Below are positions 39,645 to 53,274 of a stretch of DNA of 64,000 nt, in pieces. Location of the stretch: the NCBI GenBank assembly GCA_963920765.1, contig OY987245.1:1318727-1382726 (forward strand), given 5' to 3'. A model generated the notes under the pieces. It made no database searches, had not been told where the DNA came from, and saw only the letters and a program-made list of their open reading frames with translations. Both the position numbers and the translations under genes were made by a program. The first letter of the stretch is position 1. Each line of letters opens with the position of its first letter. The DNA comes from Ulota crispa (lineage: Eukaryota > Streptophyta > Bryopsida > Orthotrichales > Orthotrichaceae).

Positions 39645-40568
39645 TTACCTACCCGTAAAGGACCAGACCCCTTTTTTCAGGAACATAGCAATTTTGGGCA
39701 GGTACCTGTGATTGGAGATTTTCATATTTTAGGCTGATATTTTAATATAATGTGGGGACAAGGTTTATTTTTCATATGCACTAAATTTCATGACATTTGG
39801 AATAATGAGTAAAAAGTTATGGCCTAATATGTTGTTTTTTATGTTCATGGGCAGCCTGGGCAGATTTTTAAAAATCATTTTTTCAAAAATAACATTTTAA
39901 AATTGGTTTAGGATATTTATGTGAATGTAGGAAGCTTTGAATCATTCCGTTTGGATCAACGAGATGAAAGTTATGAGGATTTTTTGTTTGCAGGCAATTA
40001 TGGATTCTTTACTCTAAAATAAACTTTGAAGTCCTTTATTTTACTCAATTTTCAACATTTTGGAAAAAAAACAAAACCAAAGGATGTAGATTGTTTATGA
40101 CAACATTATGACCATTAGGATAGGCATTTTTCATTTCCATAATTAAATTCTTAACAATTTTGTATTTTGAATCATTCTCTACTTCTTTTTACTTACTAAT
40201 TTTTTTCCATACGTTATACAACTCCAAATGATTTGAAACTTTTTTGACATGTACTTTACTTAGGTGGAATAAGGAATTTAGAGAAGCACCACCCACATGG
40301 CCTTTTTTCCTTAGGAATTTCACCTTCTGAAGGGTAGCTGTCCGATTCTTCACTAAATGTTTTTGAATATTCAAACCATTCTAACTTCCAATCCACGTGG
40401 TGGAAAACTCTGAAATTTTTTCCACATCTTCTAAAACCATTCTTCTACAAGATCCTGCAATCACATATGCATAAAAAAGTTTTAGTTTTCAAATTTGCTT
40501 GATGCTCTAAAAATGGCAGTTTTTGAAGAGTTTTTGGTGAAACCTTTGCTTGGTCCTTTAGGGATTAA
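39645..40568. mobile_element. TTAA-type element, family C, second copy
   Basis: The right end is GGTCCTTTAGGGATTAA. The left end ACCCGTAAAGGACC has lost its TTAA. The interior is homologous, in reverse, to 19745-20678 (ATGTAGATTGTTTATGACAA; GCAGGCAATTATGGATTC). No open frame of note. Confidence 0.65.
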
Positions 40569-40903
40569 ATGAGGTTCATTTAACACTTGATGGAAGTGGT
40601 TTTATGACAAATATCAAAAAATTCTCAAAAAAACCTAGTTGACTAGTAGTGTATCTAAGACTTGATTTGAAATTCATAACTCCAATAGGGTTTGTTTGCT
40701 ATCCAAGTGTTCCATCCATATTCAACACAAGAGAGCGAATACACTAATACAATACACCAACATCCTTACGGGATTAACCTTTTTTCTTGCAAGGTAGGAA
40801 AGCTTAAAAGGAAGTGTGTACCCAAAACTAAGTGGATTTAGCAATGAAAGAACATCCAATTTTCTTACTTTGACACGTAATCATGTGCTTTTTTTGTATG
40901 AAG
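40569..40903. other. AT-rich DNA between a MITE and the LINE
   Basis: No coding signal or repeat ends recognised. Confidence 0.35.
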
Positions 40904-40920
40904 TTTTTTTGCTTAACCAA
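40904..40920. repeat. LINE target-site duplication, 3' side
   Basis: TTTTTTTGCTTAACCAA, identical to 47754-47770. The flanking bases beyond it differ. Confidence 0.8.
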
Positions 40921-40973
40921 TGAAAGCCGCTTAGGGCAAAAGGGGTCACGTCCCCGGAACCGCCAGAGGCAAT

Positions 40974-43900
40974 TTAGTAGATAAAGTTTGTGAATACGAT
41001 CGGCGTGGAGTAATTATATACTTTGTTGCCTTTTGTACAAAAATGAGGTGACCACTCATTTATAAAGGCTTCAACTATGGAGGCTCTAGCCTCCCTATCT
41101 TTGATAGCTTTGTGGAAAGGGTTCCATATTGCAGCTCCCGCGTGGAGTGTTGCCACCCACACTGTGCTGAGCACTCTCTTCCTTGATATTGGCTCATCTG
41201 AGAACAATTTCCCTCACCTAGCTAGCCAAATTTGCCACAACAGAAAGCCCCTGAGCAAGTCCCACGGCTGGTTGCTGAATACATACTTCCCTATTGTGCC
41301 TACAAAACTAACTTTGTAAAAGCCATGAAAAGCACAATTAAATGTTGTGATTGACATGCCAATATGGTTGTTTGCAAGCTGGTTATATCTTTGCCAAATC
41401 TCTCGTGAATGCACATTCCCCAAAAAAGGTGGAGAAGAGTCTCATTATCATGGGTGTAGAACACGTAATGCGTTGTGGCTTGGGGTATGTGGCTCATCCT
41501 GTTGCTGGTTGCCAGCCCTTGGTTCAAGAAGAGCCGCTGAAAGGTGGCTGCTTGTTTTGGTCTTGAATTATGCCACATCAGCTTATGTAGTTGCCGGATC
41601 TGGCCAGCAGTTAAGCGTCTGATCCGCATGTCCCGAGTGCATTTCAAAGCTTTGTCCATCCCTTTGCTCAAGCTTTGGTAACCTCTGCTTGAGGTGTAGT
41701 TGAAGAAAGGTACTTCTGGTAATCCGTTGCTTTCTTTCCATTTCCAAACACCCGGGTTCCAGATCATGCTATTGAGTGTTTGGCCTGGATATATCCAAAC
41801 GCTGTTATTCCCATCTGGGGTGTTCCTTGGATTGCATTCGGTAAAATTCTTTGCTTTTGCGCTCCACATTACTACTTGTGTGCTGCTGCATTCTGCAATT
41901 ACTCAACTAATAGGTATTTGGGGCGGATTTTCTTCAATACGCAGGAGCCCTCTATTGTTGTGTGTAACGTAGACTACTGTCCCATACTGCTCCAACTTTG
42001 GCTAATGTAAGTAGTAGACGCGGCCTGAGGCATGATTCTATAGCCAGTCACCTCTCATGCATGGCTGGTCTTGCGATCTTGGGTCCCACAGGATCAGATT
42101 TATGGTCTTTAGCCTCTGATGGTGAGTCTCTTTTGCTGCAAGTCCTCTCCGAGGCAGTTTTTGGCCAATCTCCTAGACAGATAGCCAATCAAACTTCTGC
42201 TTGCTCCATAGATCTCTTACTTTGGTGATACTAGCTTTGGCCCACAAGTGTAGGCCCGACTTAGTTCCAAACCCGAGTGGAGTGTTGGCCGCTTCTCTCA
42301 GGATAGGGTTTCCAAACAATGGCTGTCATAGGATCCTTTCTAGTATTGAGGGCTCCAATTGCACTAGGTTGTGGCGGATTGCTGAAAATGCTTGCAGGCA
42401 TGCACTCATTAGGGGCAAGTGGTTATTCTTTTTCACAGCTTTGCTGAAGAAGAGCCAATTTGGAGAACTAGGCCACAACCAATCTCCCATTGGCCAACTA
42501 TTGTATACTTTGTGTTGGAGAAGGGGCTTCCAAAGCTTGCCTCCTAGAAAAAGGCCTTGGGTAACCAGTTTAGCAAGTAATGCCTGGGTTTGCAAGAATG
42601 GGTCAGTGAGTCTGATTCCACCCTTTGCAAAAGGAAGAATGCACGTGTTCCATTTTACCTTCACAAAGCAGTGACCTTCATGTTTTCTAGCCCACATGTA
42701 GGTCCTCGTTAGCTTTTGAATGTCCTTGCAAAAGTTGGGATTTAGACCGCAGCAAGCAGCTGTGTACCAGCACGTCACAAGGAGCACCTGGTTGCAGACT
42801 AGAATCCTGCATGCTAAGAATACGTTCTTCAAAGTCCAACTGTTCAATTTCTTTCAAAAAGAGGTCATGAAGGGAGTAGTATTGGCATCTGCGGCTAGAT
42901 GAAATCCAACTAGGGGACTGAGGTACCGTACACCTAGTCCCTCTACTGCCCACTTCAATCCAATGTCAGCTGCCCACGTGAAGTCCCTAGGGTTTGGTGA
43001 CGCCCATATGGCGTACGTCTTGTTCCAATTTACTTTTGAACTTGATGCTGTGCAGTATGTTTCCAACACGCTATGTTCTTTGGCTAGGTTCTCCGGGTTT
43101 CCTTGCAAATACAAAGCTATATCATCCGCATATGAGGCATTGATAAGCGTCGTCCCACCTGGAAGTTTGAAGCCCTGCACCTGGTATTTTGGGTCTCCCA
43201 ACATATATCCCAATGAATCTAACACGACAATAAAAAAAGGGAGAGAGGGGGCAGCCATGCCTTACAGAGCAAGAGAGTTTGAAGGTTGCGCCAACTTCTC
43301 CGTTTACCACCACTGTTGACGCCGCATTTTTGTAGAGAGACATGACGCTCTTGATGAATGTCACGTGAAACCCTAATTTGTGGAGGACCACCTCCATAAA
43401 GCGCCAGTCAATGCGATTGAAGGCTTTTTTGAAGTCCAGCAGCAGCAAGATGAGGTCTTGTCCACTTTCCTCTATATAGTGCATTGACTCTTGTGCCAAG
43501 AAGACGTTATCCATTATACATTTCCCTTGCACAAAGCCAATTTGGTTTGGTCTGATGATCTCTAGAAGAATAGCTTGTAACCGTCTTGTTAGCAGTTTCC
43601 TCGTGAGTTTGTAAAATGATCCAAGTAGGGTGATTGGCCGAAAGTTTGTCAATAGGCACGCGTCTCCACCTTTAGGGATCAATGTTATGATTCCCTTGTT
43701 TTGTTCTACGCTGAGGGATCTTGTGTCCTAGACTTCTTGTATTGCTGTGAGCAGGTCACGTTCAATGGATTCCGTACAAGCTTTGTAGAAATTTGCAGGG
43801 AGGCCGTCTTCCCTTGGTGCTTTTCAATTGGCCAGCCCCTTGATGGCCTCTCGTACTTCTTCTATCGTGAGGGGCCATGTCAAGATAGTGTTGTGAGAAG

Positions 43901-45286
43901 CCGTGACAACCTGCAGAATGCTCTTCAGCACCTTCTCTCTGGCTTGTATGACAGTATTTGTTTCCTGGTCTGCAATGTAGAGGCTGTGATAAAAGTCAGT
44001 GACCGCTTTTTACTTTTCTACTTAGGTTGTGAGCTGGCGTCCCTCCACAAGCAGTTGGGGGATGCTTGTTTTCTTTTTTGAATCCTTGTAGATGTTGAAA
44101 AATTCTTTAGAACATTGATCACCCTTTTGCGTCCATCTGGCTGAGATTCTATGGTACTGTGCATCTAGGATTTTTGTTGACAACTCGTGCAGGTGGGATT
44201 TTGCTTCATTGAATACCACTGAAGCTTGTGTGTTGCTAGGGTGATTGTGGAGGTATGACTCTACATCTCTACTTTTCTTCAGCTCTTCTCTTTCTTGTTT
44301 ATAGTGTCATTGCTTTCTTTCCTTGCTGACAACGTTTGCTTCTTGGAGGGCTCTTCCTTGTGCGTGCGTCACCCATGTGAGCCATGAATTTCCGACCTGG
44401 GGTTGTGGTTCTTTCTTCCAAGCTTGAATCAGCCTTTGCTACACCTCAGAGCTCTTGAGAATCTGAGCCTAAAGGCATTTTTGACGTATTGTTCCATTGG
44501 TCGGCAGGATATGCAGAGATACCGGTGCGTGGTCTGTAAGCTAGAGGTGAGGATGTGTAATCAACATCCCCCCTTGATCAAGCAATCTCTTGGTTGCGTA
44601 GAATTGGTCTATGCAGGCACATCGATGATCAAAGCCGGTCCGCCCATTGTGCCAGGTGAATTGCTTTGTTGATTATTTGTATATATTGTCTGACTTAAAC
44701 ACATCCTCAATGTTGTAGTGTGCTAGGAATCTGAACCAAGAGGCAACTTCTCCTCTAGATACCTTAGTCCCTATGGCCTTTAGGCAATCTTCTGTGTTTA
44801 GGACCATGTTGAAGTCTCCAGCAACAATGAGAGAGTCTCCCTTCACGTTTGTTGAAATCATTGTTTCCCAAAGACTCCTCATGTCTGTTGAGGAACTTGG
44901 AGAGTAGATGTTCATAATGACAAGTGTCAAGTTTCCGTCCATTGTCATCTTTATAAATTGAACCCTACCTGGTACCAATATAGTGGCTTTTGTTACCAAG
45001 TGAGCTATGTGCGGTGATAGTAAAATACTTGTTCTTGCGTGCCATCTCACAAGGGAGCCTTTTTTTGTTGCTGGATTCCACACTCATTTCCCTCCTCTAT
45101 ATGGAAAGCTTCAGCTGTGCTGTTTGCAATGGTCTTTGTTCATCCAGTGCTCTTGCAAAAGGATGACTTGCGGAGGCTTCTCCATCTTTTCAAAAATTTG
45201 GCGGAGATGTACTTGTTTTCTAGCTCCCTCAACGTCAGTGCTTGAGCCCCGGATGTTTAGTGAGCAGATTTTGATTCCGGCATCCA
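40974..45286 (-). pseudogene. LINE ORF2 remnant: endonuclease, reverse transcriptase, zf-RVT
   Basis: ORF2 begins at about 45286 (MDAGIKICSLNIRG). Endonuclease motifs are NIRG, LLQEHW, NIYSP and AGDFNMV (to about 44673). Reverse transcriptase motifs are NFRPITLLGSFYKL, QIGFVQGK, LLLDFKKAFNRIDW (block A) and YADDIALYL (block C, about 43130). The zinc-binding domain of plant LINEs (QIRQLHKLMWHNS, LHLFWGMC) lies at about 41300-41870. A frameshift at the run of seven A/T near 43220 separates the block B region from YADD. Stops break the endonuclease near 45090 and the linker at 43690-44020. It cannot make a full protein. Confidence 0.88.
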
Positions 45287-46168
45287 TCAGAGCGCGTCTG
45301 ATGTTGTGATCATGTACGGAGGTATTGCTGCCACTTCTCCCACTTCATGCTGCTCTTAGGAGGCAAGAGAAGCTTCTGTTGCAATCTTGTGCCTTTTGGT
45401 TGCTTGGCATGGAGAGGCGTTCATTCATGGTTGCCAGTCTGCCAGCAATTTGGTTAGGTTTGTTAGCTTTGCCAATTCCTTATGAAGGCAGTTAGCTTTT
45501 AGATGGCCTCTCCATGCGGCCAACCGCTTTAGTTTGTCCTGCTTGATCTAATTGAGAGATGATTGCTTGGCGGTTTTAGCTGCTGGGTCAGTTCAAACAA
45601 TGGCTAGTACAGTAAGTTTGTGAATGCCATCCTTCTTGTCCCAGCGTCCTTTCCAATTTATCAATTCCCAGGTTTTGATTAGTGGAGGTTTCTTCAATAG
45701 GGTTGTGATCTTTTCTTGAACACTTGCTAGGATTTTATTTTGAATGCTAGCTAGCGTCTTGTCTTTTGGAGAGAAGGCTATGTTCACCGATTCTGGCAAT
45801 CCCGGTGCAGCTCCGCTGGGGTTGAAGAGCATTTGCTAGCCTGCATAGGTTTCTTTGTGTACCACGGGCCAGACAGTCAAGAAACGGGTTCCTTGTGTTG
45901 GTGGTTCTCTTGTCCCTATGTTAAAAGCATCTTTCATCGCCTTGGGAGGGAGGCAGTTCCATAGTTGCTCCATGGGATGTGAGGATGAACGGTCCTCTTT
46001 TTTCTTCCAAAATCTTCCTTGCAAGGGATCTGGAGTGTGTTCCTCTACGCTTACTACCATTTGTCTGCAGCCGACTGATGGTGGGCTCATGAGAATTGCC
46101 ATGTTGTAAGCTTTCTCCAACCTTGTGAGGATTGTGACTCGTTTGGGAGTTCTTGGTATTGCACTAGA

Positions 46169-47464
46169 TTAGGACCCTCCTAAAGAAGGAAAGTCTTTTT
46201 TGTAGTGTTGCTCAATGGATCCTTCAAAGGCTATTGGATTTTGTCTTTCAGCTTTTGGGGTTCCTGTATGGGATCTCGCCTGTGGTGCTTTGGATCCTTG
46301 TGTAGTTGGGGCCTTTTGTGGCAGCTCTGGGAATTTCTTTTTCTTCTTTTTCCTTTCCACCAATATGAAGTTGTCTTTTGCCTTGGCTGCCCTGTGCTTC
46401 TCTGTGTTTTCTTGTATCTTCTTCCCCGCCACTTTGTTTGCTAGTTGAGAATCCTTTTTTTTTGCTAATGAGTAGTTGGAAGAGTCATGCCCACTTCCGA
46501 CAATGGTTGCATTGGCTCAAGAGTTTGGAGTACTCAACCTGTTGATCAATGATGATGACTATATCTGAACCTTCTAGCACAAATGGTATTTGTATACTTG
46601 CCAGAAGTTTGGATATATCCTTTGGGATTATGTGGACAATGGGTCTAGCTGGCCTTCTGTTGCACGTGATTGAACCTTCTACGACTTGCACTTCCCCAAG
46701 TAATCTACCCATGCCTCTTAGCCAAGAGTTTTCCTGAAGCAGTGGATCCAGCTTTGTAAACTGGACTCTGATCATGAGTTCAAATTGTAACGCTCTTGTA
46801 GGATTTAGAGTTGTAAAGCCATTGTTCCATTTGTGAAATTTAATCACTCTTCCACTCCAATCTAGGCTTGCTATCTCAATGCATCTAGTAGCGCCTGCTT
46901 GGTCTAGAAACTTGATTCTAAAGAAGCCTCTTGGCAGTACTTGTACAGATGAGAAAGAATCTTTCAAATGAGCTTTGAGGAATTGAAGGAGATTTGGATA
47001 ACCTAGAAATGCTCCTGGAATGCGGCCAAGGACTAGTCTTTTGAACTTTGCTACTTGTTCCTTTTGCATCTCAAGCAATTTGGTCATCGAGCTTGATTTT
47101 TAGCTTGGGGTTGATGAAGGGTTGCTTTGGTCCTTTCTCCTCCCCCTTCGGCCTTTGCTGCGCTTGGCAGAGTGATCTTGACTTCTCCGTCCTTCTCTAA
47201 ATTGTGTTCTGGCTGTCCAACTGAGGTGGTCCTTGGAGTGTCTACTAATTCCCATCCAGCTTCAGACAGGTGCATTAAGCTTTTTGCCTTCTCCCTTGGA
47301 GAGGGAGCTTGGGCCATTATCGTGTCTTGGTTGCCAATCTCAAGTAAAGCCTTCATCATTCTGATCCACGTGCGTGTTGGCAGCGGCGCTCCTCTTGTTG
47401 TCAAAGAACAATGCCTTTTGTCTAAACAGTTCCGATTGTTTATAGCTAAGTGTGATGCAAACAC
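46169..47464 (-). pseudogene. LINE ORF1 remnant (gag-like, DUF4283 type)
   Basis: The open part 46485-47087 contains LVLGRIPGAFLGYPNLLQFL, SVQVLPRGFFRIKF and ends in CNHCRKWA, the start of a CCHC-type zinc knuckle. This is typical of plant LINE ORF1 proteins. A TGA cuts the knuckle; a lysine-rich tail continues in another frame at 46169-46432. 47084-47464 may be an N-terminal part. A non-functional copy. Confidence 0.7.
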
Positions 47465-47753
47465 AACTACAATATTGGCTAAAGATTTTCTTGATCAGAT
47501 TTTCCTCGATCAGGAGGTTTTCCGGTCAATTCTTAAACCTTAGCTAACTCAAGCTCTCTGATTTCTACGTAGCTTGCATTAATGCTTTCTCCCTCTGGTC
47601 ACAAAGTATAAAGCAATGCTAACACAATCTAGAGGCATCCATCAACAAGCTTGCACAATCGAAAAACAACAATTGCACTGAAAAATATTTCTCACCGCAA
47701 ATTTTGGATCTTAGGAGCTCCGACGCTTGTTGCAAACAATGGCTTTTCTTTTC

Positions 47754-47770
47754 TTTTTTTGCTTAACCAA
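47754..47770. repeat. LINE target-site duplication, 5' side
   Basis: TTTTTTTGCTTAACCAA, identical to 40904-40920. Confidence 0.8.
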
Positions 47771-49283
47771 ATGCAATATTTGGAATTTTTTGAAAGGATT
47801 GGTGAGTTATGGACTTATGGAGTTTCTGCATTGATCACCTTTTTTGCCTTCAAACCCTATGCTTTGTATAAAAGAAAACCTAGAAATTTTTCATTTTAGG
47901 GACGGGGCTTTCAATTGAGCAAGGAATTAAGAATCAAGTGCATGATTACAAACTTTATTGTGACAATAAAAGATCTGCAGTTTTTAATAGGAAATGCTTG
48001 ATACTCAGTGGCAAATGTTCAAGTTAAAATATGTAAAGTTTTACATATACATCACACTCAAATACTAATTCTAGGTTTTACTCTTCTTAAAAAGGAATTT
48101 CATATGTGTATCATTATGAAATTGAACTCCAACAATATAATTGTTGGTATTAGGGAATCTGTTTAGTTGCAGATTTTCAAACATTAAGTGGTCATTAGCC
48201 TTAAAACAATTGATAATTTCCATGATACGATCAATTTTTGTATTCTCATTTGTAACTTAGCATCTCATATTACCTTTGGGCTCATGGGCAATGCACGTAA
48301 GGAAATTGTACCCAAGGAGCATCTAAATAAGCACATGAACATGATTTTTATTGTTAATAAGACTACCTAAAATATTGTTGAATCTGTAAGGATATTAAAT
48401 TTTGCTATTCTCTTAGGTATCAAAGTGGCAATTTTGAGTGACTTCATAGAAAAAGGGCTTGGACCTTTAGGGATTAACTAAAGTTATGTTCCAATCTTTT
48501 TGTGAACAAGAAAACACATAAGTCATTTCAATTGGTATAAGAATTTCAATAGTACAAAATTCCTTCACTCTAGAATTTTGTGTAATTAATAGTGTGCAAA
48601 TGTGACATGTTTTTGACCCTTATTCTCCAAATTGAGTTATAATCACCACCTTTTGCTGCTCCTCAAAGTACCCACTTGTTAAATCAACCCCAATAGCATG
48701 GGACTTTTACACTCTCTCTAATTGAGATATATGCTAGCAAAATTTTCTCAAAACTTTGGTCACTTGAACCATAATATTGGAGATGATGTTAAATGTTACC
48801 ATCCACATAACCTAATTTTTATGAACTATTTTAGTAGTGCACCTTGCAAAATTCCTTTTTTCTTGAATTATGTAAGCTAACATTATTAATTGTGAGGCGT
48901 AATAAGTGAGACAAACTTTTGACATGGCCTTGAATGGTCAACATGATATAAAAAGTACAATAAAAATGTGAAAATATAAAAATAGGAATGGTGGATGACT
49001 GAGTATGTAACAAATGGCACTTTGGGTCCAATCATGACCAATGGTATTCCTTTGCACTCGATAAATCGAAAAGGTTTGAGTAAGCACCCCTCATCTTTCT
49101 CTGCCATCACCACGTTATCACTACGTCATACTGGATACGGATTGAATTTCTGTTTCTCCTTTCTTGTTTATCCCAATGGAAAGTAAGCTTAAATTTCAGT
49201 TTCATTGCACCCAATTTTTAGGACGATTTTTTTTGGTCAGAATCTTACCTCAATTTAAGCTCAACACCAAATACCTTAACTCC
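47771..49283. other. AT-rich intergenic DNA with one orphan TTAA end
   Basis: GGACCTTTAGGGATTAA at 48462-48478 looks like the right end of a family C element. No left end was found; the LINE may have inserted into it. No gene supported. Confidence 0.4.
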
Positions 49284-50200
49284 TTAACCCTTGAGAGACC
49301 ACCTTAGAGACCATCGAACCATATTTTGGTTCAGGAGAGTGGTTATTGGCCTATAGTGTGAAATCACTCCACAATTTGGAAATTGCTCTTGCAGAACGCT
49401 TGTGATTACAAGAATTTTGCATCCAATCTTAAAAAAAACAATATAATTGGGTATGTGACTTGATAAATAATGGTGTTTATACAATATGACTTCAAAATAC
49501 ATATCCATATTTGGTCAAAGATGGATTAAAGCTACAACACAATACATCCAACATACAAGAAGAATGCCACATTTGAACTGTGCGGTCCTAAAAAAATTCA
49601 AGTTTCTTAAGAAATACGCTTGTATTGTTTCTCTATAGGGTAGTAGTATAATTGTCGTATTTGAAGATTTATTGAAATAGTGCTACTATTTCATCTTTAA
49701 AAACATCATCATGCATTTAAGGCCAATTTTTGATTGTTTTCACCAATCAAATTTTTCATAGCATTTATTGAATTTTTTGTAATTTTTTTTAGGGTAGCAA
49801 ATAAAGTGGAAATTTTGACCATTTTTGTCCACTTAGCTGCACCTTGTGATTTTTGTTTTTATTCATTTTGTGTGAAACTGGTCTTATTGGAAAGGTGAGA
49901 AACCCTACTTTCCAAAAATATAAGGCTCTTCTTTAGCACAGCTCACATGAAGTGGTAACATCCAAAACCACACAAGTATGAGAAATTAGAGAAATCCACA
50001 TACAACTCACTCAATCATTATAGTATATCACCTCCAATGGTAGATCTTGTTGAAATCTTGACACTTTACCCTAAACAAGGTGTTTTTTCCTTTTATATGG
50101 TTTTATTGTTGAAATTGGATCTAAATTTCATTGAACTACACATTCAAGTTTGCTATCCTTGTTTCCAGTGCATTTTGAATGCATGTATAAAATATCTCAA
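49284..50200. mobile_element. TTAA-type element, family B, copy B1
   Basis: Begins TTAACCCTTGAGAGACCACC. About 0.9 kb is homologous to 53275-54188 and, in reverse, to 57205-58433 (CCATATTTTGGTTC; GTGACTTGATAAATAATG; GTGTGAAACTGGTC). The far end has decayed, so its border is approximate. No open frame longer than chance. Confidence 0.7.
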
Positions 50201-51825
50201 TTTCACTAATATATTGATCAAACTTTGGTATTATTTATAAATATTAAATGTGCTCCATTGATTCCTTGCTTGTGAAGAACATATGTAAACTTGAATCATT
50301 TTCATCTATTTTGATACCAAATACCTCAATGTATAACATTTGTTTGACATTACATTTTTATGTTATTATAGTTCTTCTATCTTTTCCCTAATTCTCTTTT
50401 CTCATTGCCAACTTTGATTTAACGTTCAATGTTAACTTTCATCATTAGAGTCACCAAAGAGAGAGGTGTATAACTGTATGTTATTGTAGAACATGATCAT
50501 GTAAAAGCACAATTATCATCTTACAATACTACAAGGTAGAATAAATTTTTTATCAAATTTTTTTTTCTTAAAATCATGATTGTTTGTTAATGAGGTTTGG
50601 TACTTTGATACATCAAAGAAATCACAACAAAATCAAGACAAGGTCCAAAGACAATATTTGAATGTTAAAAGTTACCATGGGCTAAAGTGTAAATGACAAA
50701 GTTTTCAAATCTATGCTTTTACTTCAATATCCTTTGGTAGAAATTTAGGAATGAGTGTCTATGTATTAGCTATAGTTTTTAAGGCAACCTTGTAAATGTT
50801 TTGGGTACATGCAGTCCTTTGAATTTCTTAAAAATGAGAAAGCCCCAATACAAAACTACAAAATGTAGGCTTGAACTTCAATATAAAATAAAAATTAACA
50901 CATGTTAAATTCATTATAATTTTCAACAAAAATCACATGTATTTTGAATTACATTGGCAACACACTTATTTATGAGTGAATTGTAAATGGCTAAAAGCTT
51001 CAAATGTTTTGCAAAGTATTTATGGCCATGACTTTGTAACTTCGGCCTTGGCATACCAATGAGATGACTATGAGTTTAAACCCAAACCCAGACGTTGGTG
51101 AAGCACTTACCACCACAATACACCCAACTATGATGGGATCAAATTATCTTATCCTTTGCTCTAGGCTTCTTCAAGATCGGGGCTCTTCCTCTTCTAAATG
51201 TTTTACACATACAAGTTCGATATGCATGATATTGTAAGTGGATAGTAAATCAGGTACCTTGCCTTGCCAAATGGGAGTTCCACATCAGCTTGTAATATCT
51301 ATTGCCCAATCAAGAGGCGGTGCCAAAGTGCCCACGTGGCGCTTGTGAGCAGTTTGATGATTGTTTTCCGCCAAAGCTGTGGTAAGCTTATATCATATGT
51401 CCCATATTTCCAACAGTCCAAGGCTGGCATGAGCTTTTCATAGATAAGGTAGATCCTACCTAACCGTATAAGCATACTCTATGGTATTCAATGTTGTTCC
51501 CTACTTCCCTTTCCTCAGAAATCTGAACTTCTGGAGCCTTTTGTCGTTGCTCCCTTTGTTATGGCCCATCCCTTATTGATCCAACACAACAATGATATCA
51601 TCTCACCACTTGATGTCACGATACAAGGCCCAAACTAAGAAAGAAGAATTGGAAATTATGAGGCCCCAGTGACAAAATGATGAAAATTTCAAGTAAGTTA
51701 GCACAAATGGATTTGTTGTGTGGTTTAGGGTTAATTTGCATATTTTTTGAACATATATCTTTAAACAATTGGTTATTTTCTTGTATGAGAGATTAGAGCT
51801 CGGATGAGACCTCGCCTTCAAGATG
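50201..51825. other. AT-rich intergenic DNA with a possible LINE fragment
   Basis: Around 51250-51300 the minus strand can be read YKLMWNSHLARQG, similar to the HKLMWHNS part of the LINE zinc-binding domain at about 41570. The surrounding frame is broken. Otherwise nothing recognised. Confidence 0.3.
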
Positions 51826-52155
51826 TAAGGTAGGAGGCTCATATCCCGCTCAGGCTCAAAAACCGTCCACTTTCTCAAATGTATTTTATGTGTATATGCT
51901 ATTTTTTATAGGTTTCAAAAATATACAAGTACAATACATTTGAGGAGGTGAACTATTTTAGAACCCTATGGCCTTTTCACTTCAAAAATTTATAACTAAT
52001 TCCACAAAACTCTAAAAAATGTGAAACAACTTGGGTTAGTTGTCAATTCTTCTTGTCTTTCAAGGGAAATTTATTGAAAAGTAGTTCAAGAAGTTTGACC
52101 TCCCCAAAATTTGGTTTCAGCCCTTAGATGGTCCATTCATGAGCCTCCTACCTTA
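51826..52155. mobile_element. TA-flanked MITE, family G, copy G3
   Basis: Left TAAGGTAGGAGGCTCATATC and right, inverse GAGCCTCCTACCTTA, enclose 330 bp. CCCTTAGATGGTCC near the right end matches G1 and G2. Confidence 0.65.
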
Positions 52156-52608
52156 GTATGTGCCTCATGATATTGTATTCTCAATTGTATTCCTTTTTTT
52201 ACAGGATTGTACAGTCTTTGTAAGAATTTGGTTGCATATTGAGATACATACATTATATGATAAGTAATAACTAGGAGGTAAAGATTGTGAATCTTACTAG
52301 GTGTACAATGGTTCTTCATATTCTAAGAAAGATATTCTTCAAACTTGGTTAGAAGCATGTAAACTGTATTTGTGTAGTTTGTGAGAGTTTATCTTTGTTG
52401 TACTTGGATTGTAGGAAAGGAGATAGACCTTACTTTGACATAAACTAAGTTTACAATGAGTTTGAGAAATAAGTAGCTTGCTTTTACTAGTACCCATGGT
52501 ATTGTTAGCATTTGAAAGAAACAAATCTATACCTTTTTTAAAGTGCACTTGGTATTCTATGACGCTTCATATATTTGGCTGAAGTTAACTTTGCACAAGT
52601 AGTTTTTA

Positions 52609-52868
52609 ACGTCATATTTGTTAATTTGGGAAAAACAAAGGTACCATTTTGTACTCCACCTCAATCCAAAATAGTTACCTCAGATCAGATTCAAAAGTAT
52701 CAGGTTCAATTTGAGCCACTAAGATTTTTTCTCTCACAAATTCCTCTTCTTAGGTGAGGACAAGTGTACCAATGGGGCTTGCTTCAATGGGGTGATCACC
52801 CCGTTCTTCCCAAATTTTCAAAAGTCCCAAAATGACCCTTTTGACCCAAATCAACAAATATGGAGTTT
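52609..52868. mobile_element. Family A MITE, copy A5
   Basis: Ends TCATATTTGTTAATTTGGG and AACAAATATGGA, reverse orientation. The central palindrome is GGGGTGATCACCCC (52789-52802), different from the other copies but still perfect. Confidence 0.75.
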
Positions 52869-53274
52869 TTTTTATAAATTTTAGGTTTATAAGATATGCA
52901 TTGTATTAAGTTTCAACATTAATGTTTAGTAAGATAAGACCTGCCAATGATACATGAATTTTAGTCACCAAAATTAGTGCAATTTAAAAACCACAAATGA
53001 TATGGAGTAACTACAAAGAAGTATTTCCGTTTATCTCATTGAATTTTTAAAATTTTGTAAATTGAACACTCTACAAAGCAACATAAGCATCCAAAAACAC
53101 AAGCTATAACTATAAGAAGGCCTCTTTACAGATTAATTCTCGAGGATTAATTCGTGCTTTGAAGAGCCTTCTATAGTGAATCTATATACTTAATTAATTG
53201 GAAATCGTCAAAACATTCACTGTGAGTCAAATTTGTTATTTTGTAGACAGAGTGTTTATTGTGAAAATTACGGG
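52869..53274. other. AT-rich spacer
   Basis: No gene or repeat ends recognised. Confidence 0.35.

Larger units (their letters stand above)
40921..47753 (-). mobile_element. Decayed non-LTR retrotransposon (LINE, L1-like), 6.8 kb
   Basis: On the minus strand the order is ORF1 (RNA-binding), endonuclease, reverse transcriptase, zinc-binding C-terminal domain. A perfect 17-bp direct repeat bounds it. Length, layout and duplication fit a nearly full-length plant L1-type insertion. Several frameshifts and stops show it is dead. There is no separate poly(A) tail inside the 3' boundary; the only A-run is the A7 of the target repeat. Confidence 0.88.

Noticed and set aside
46205-46448. Phenylalanine/cysteine-rich plus-strand frames
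   Set aside because: They are antisense to the lysine-rich tail of the LINE ORF1 remnant.
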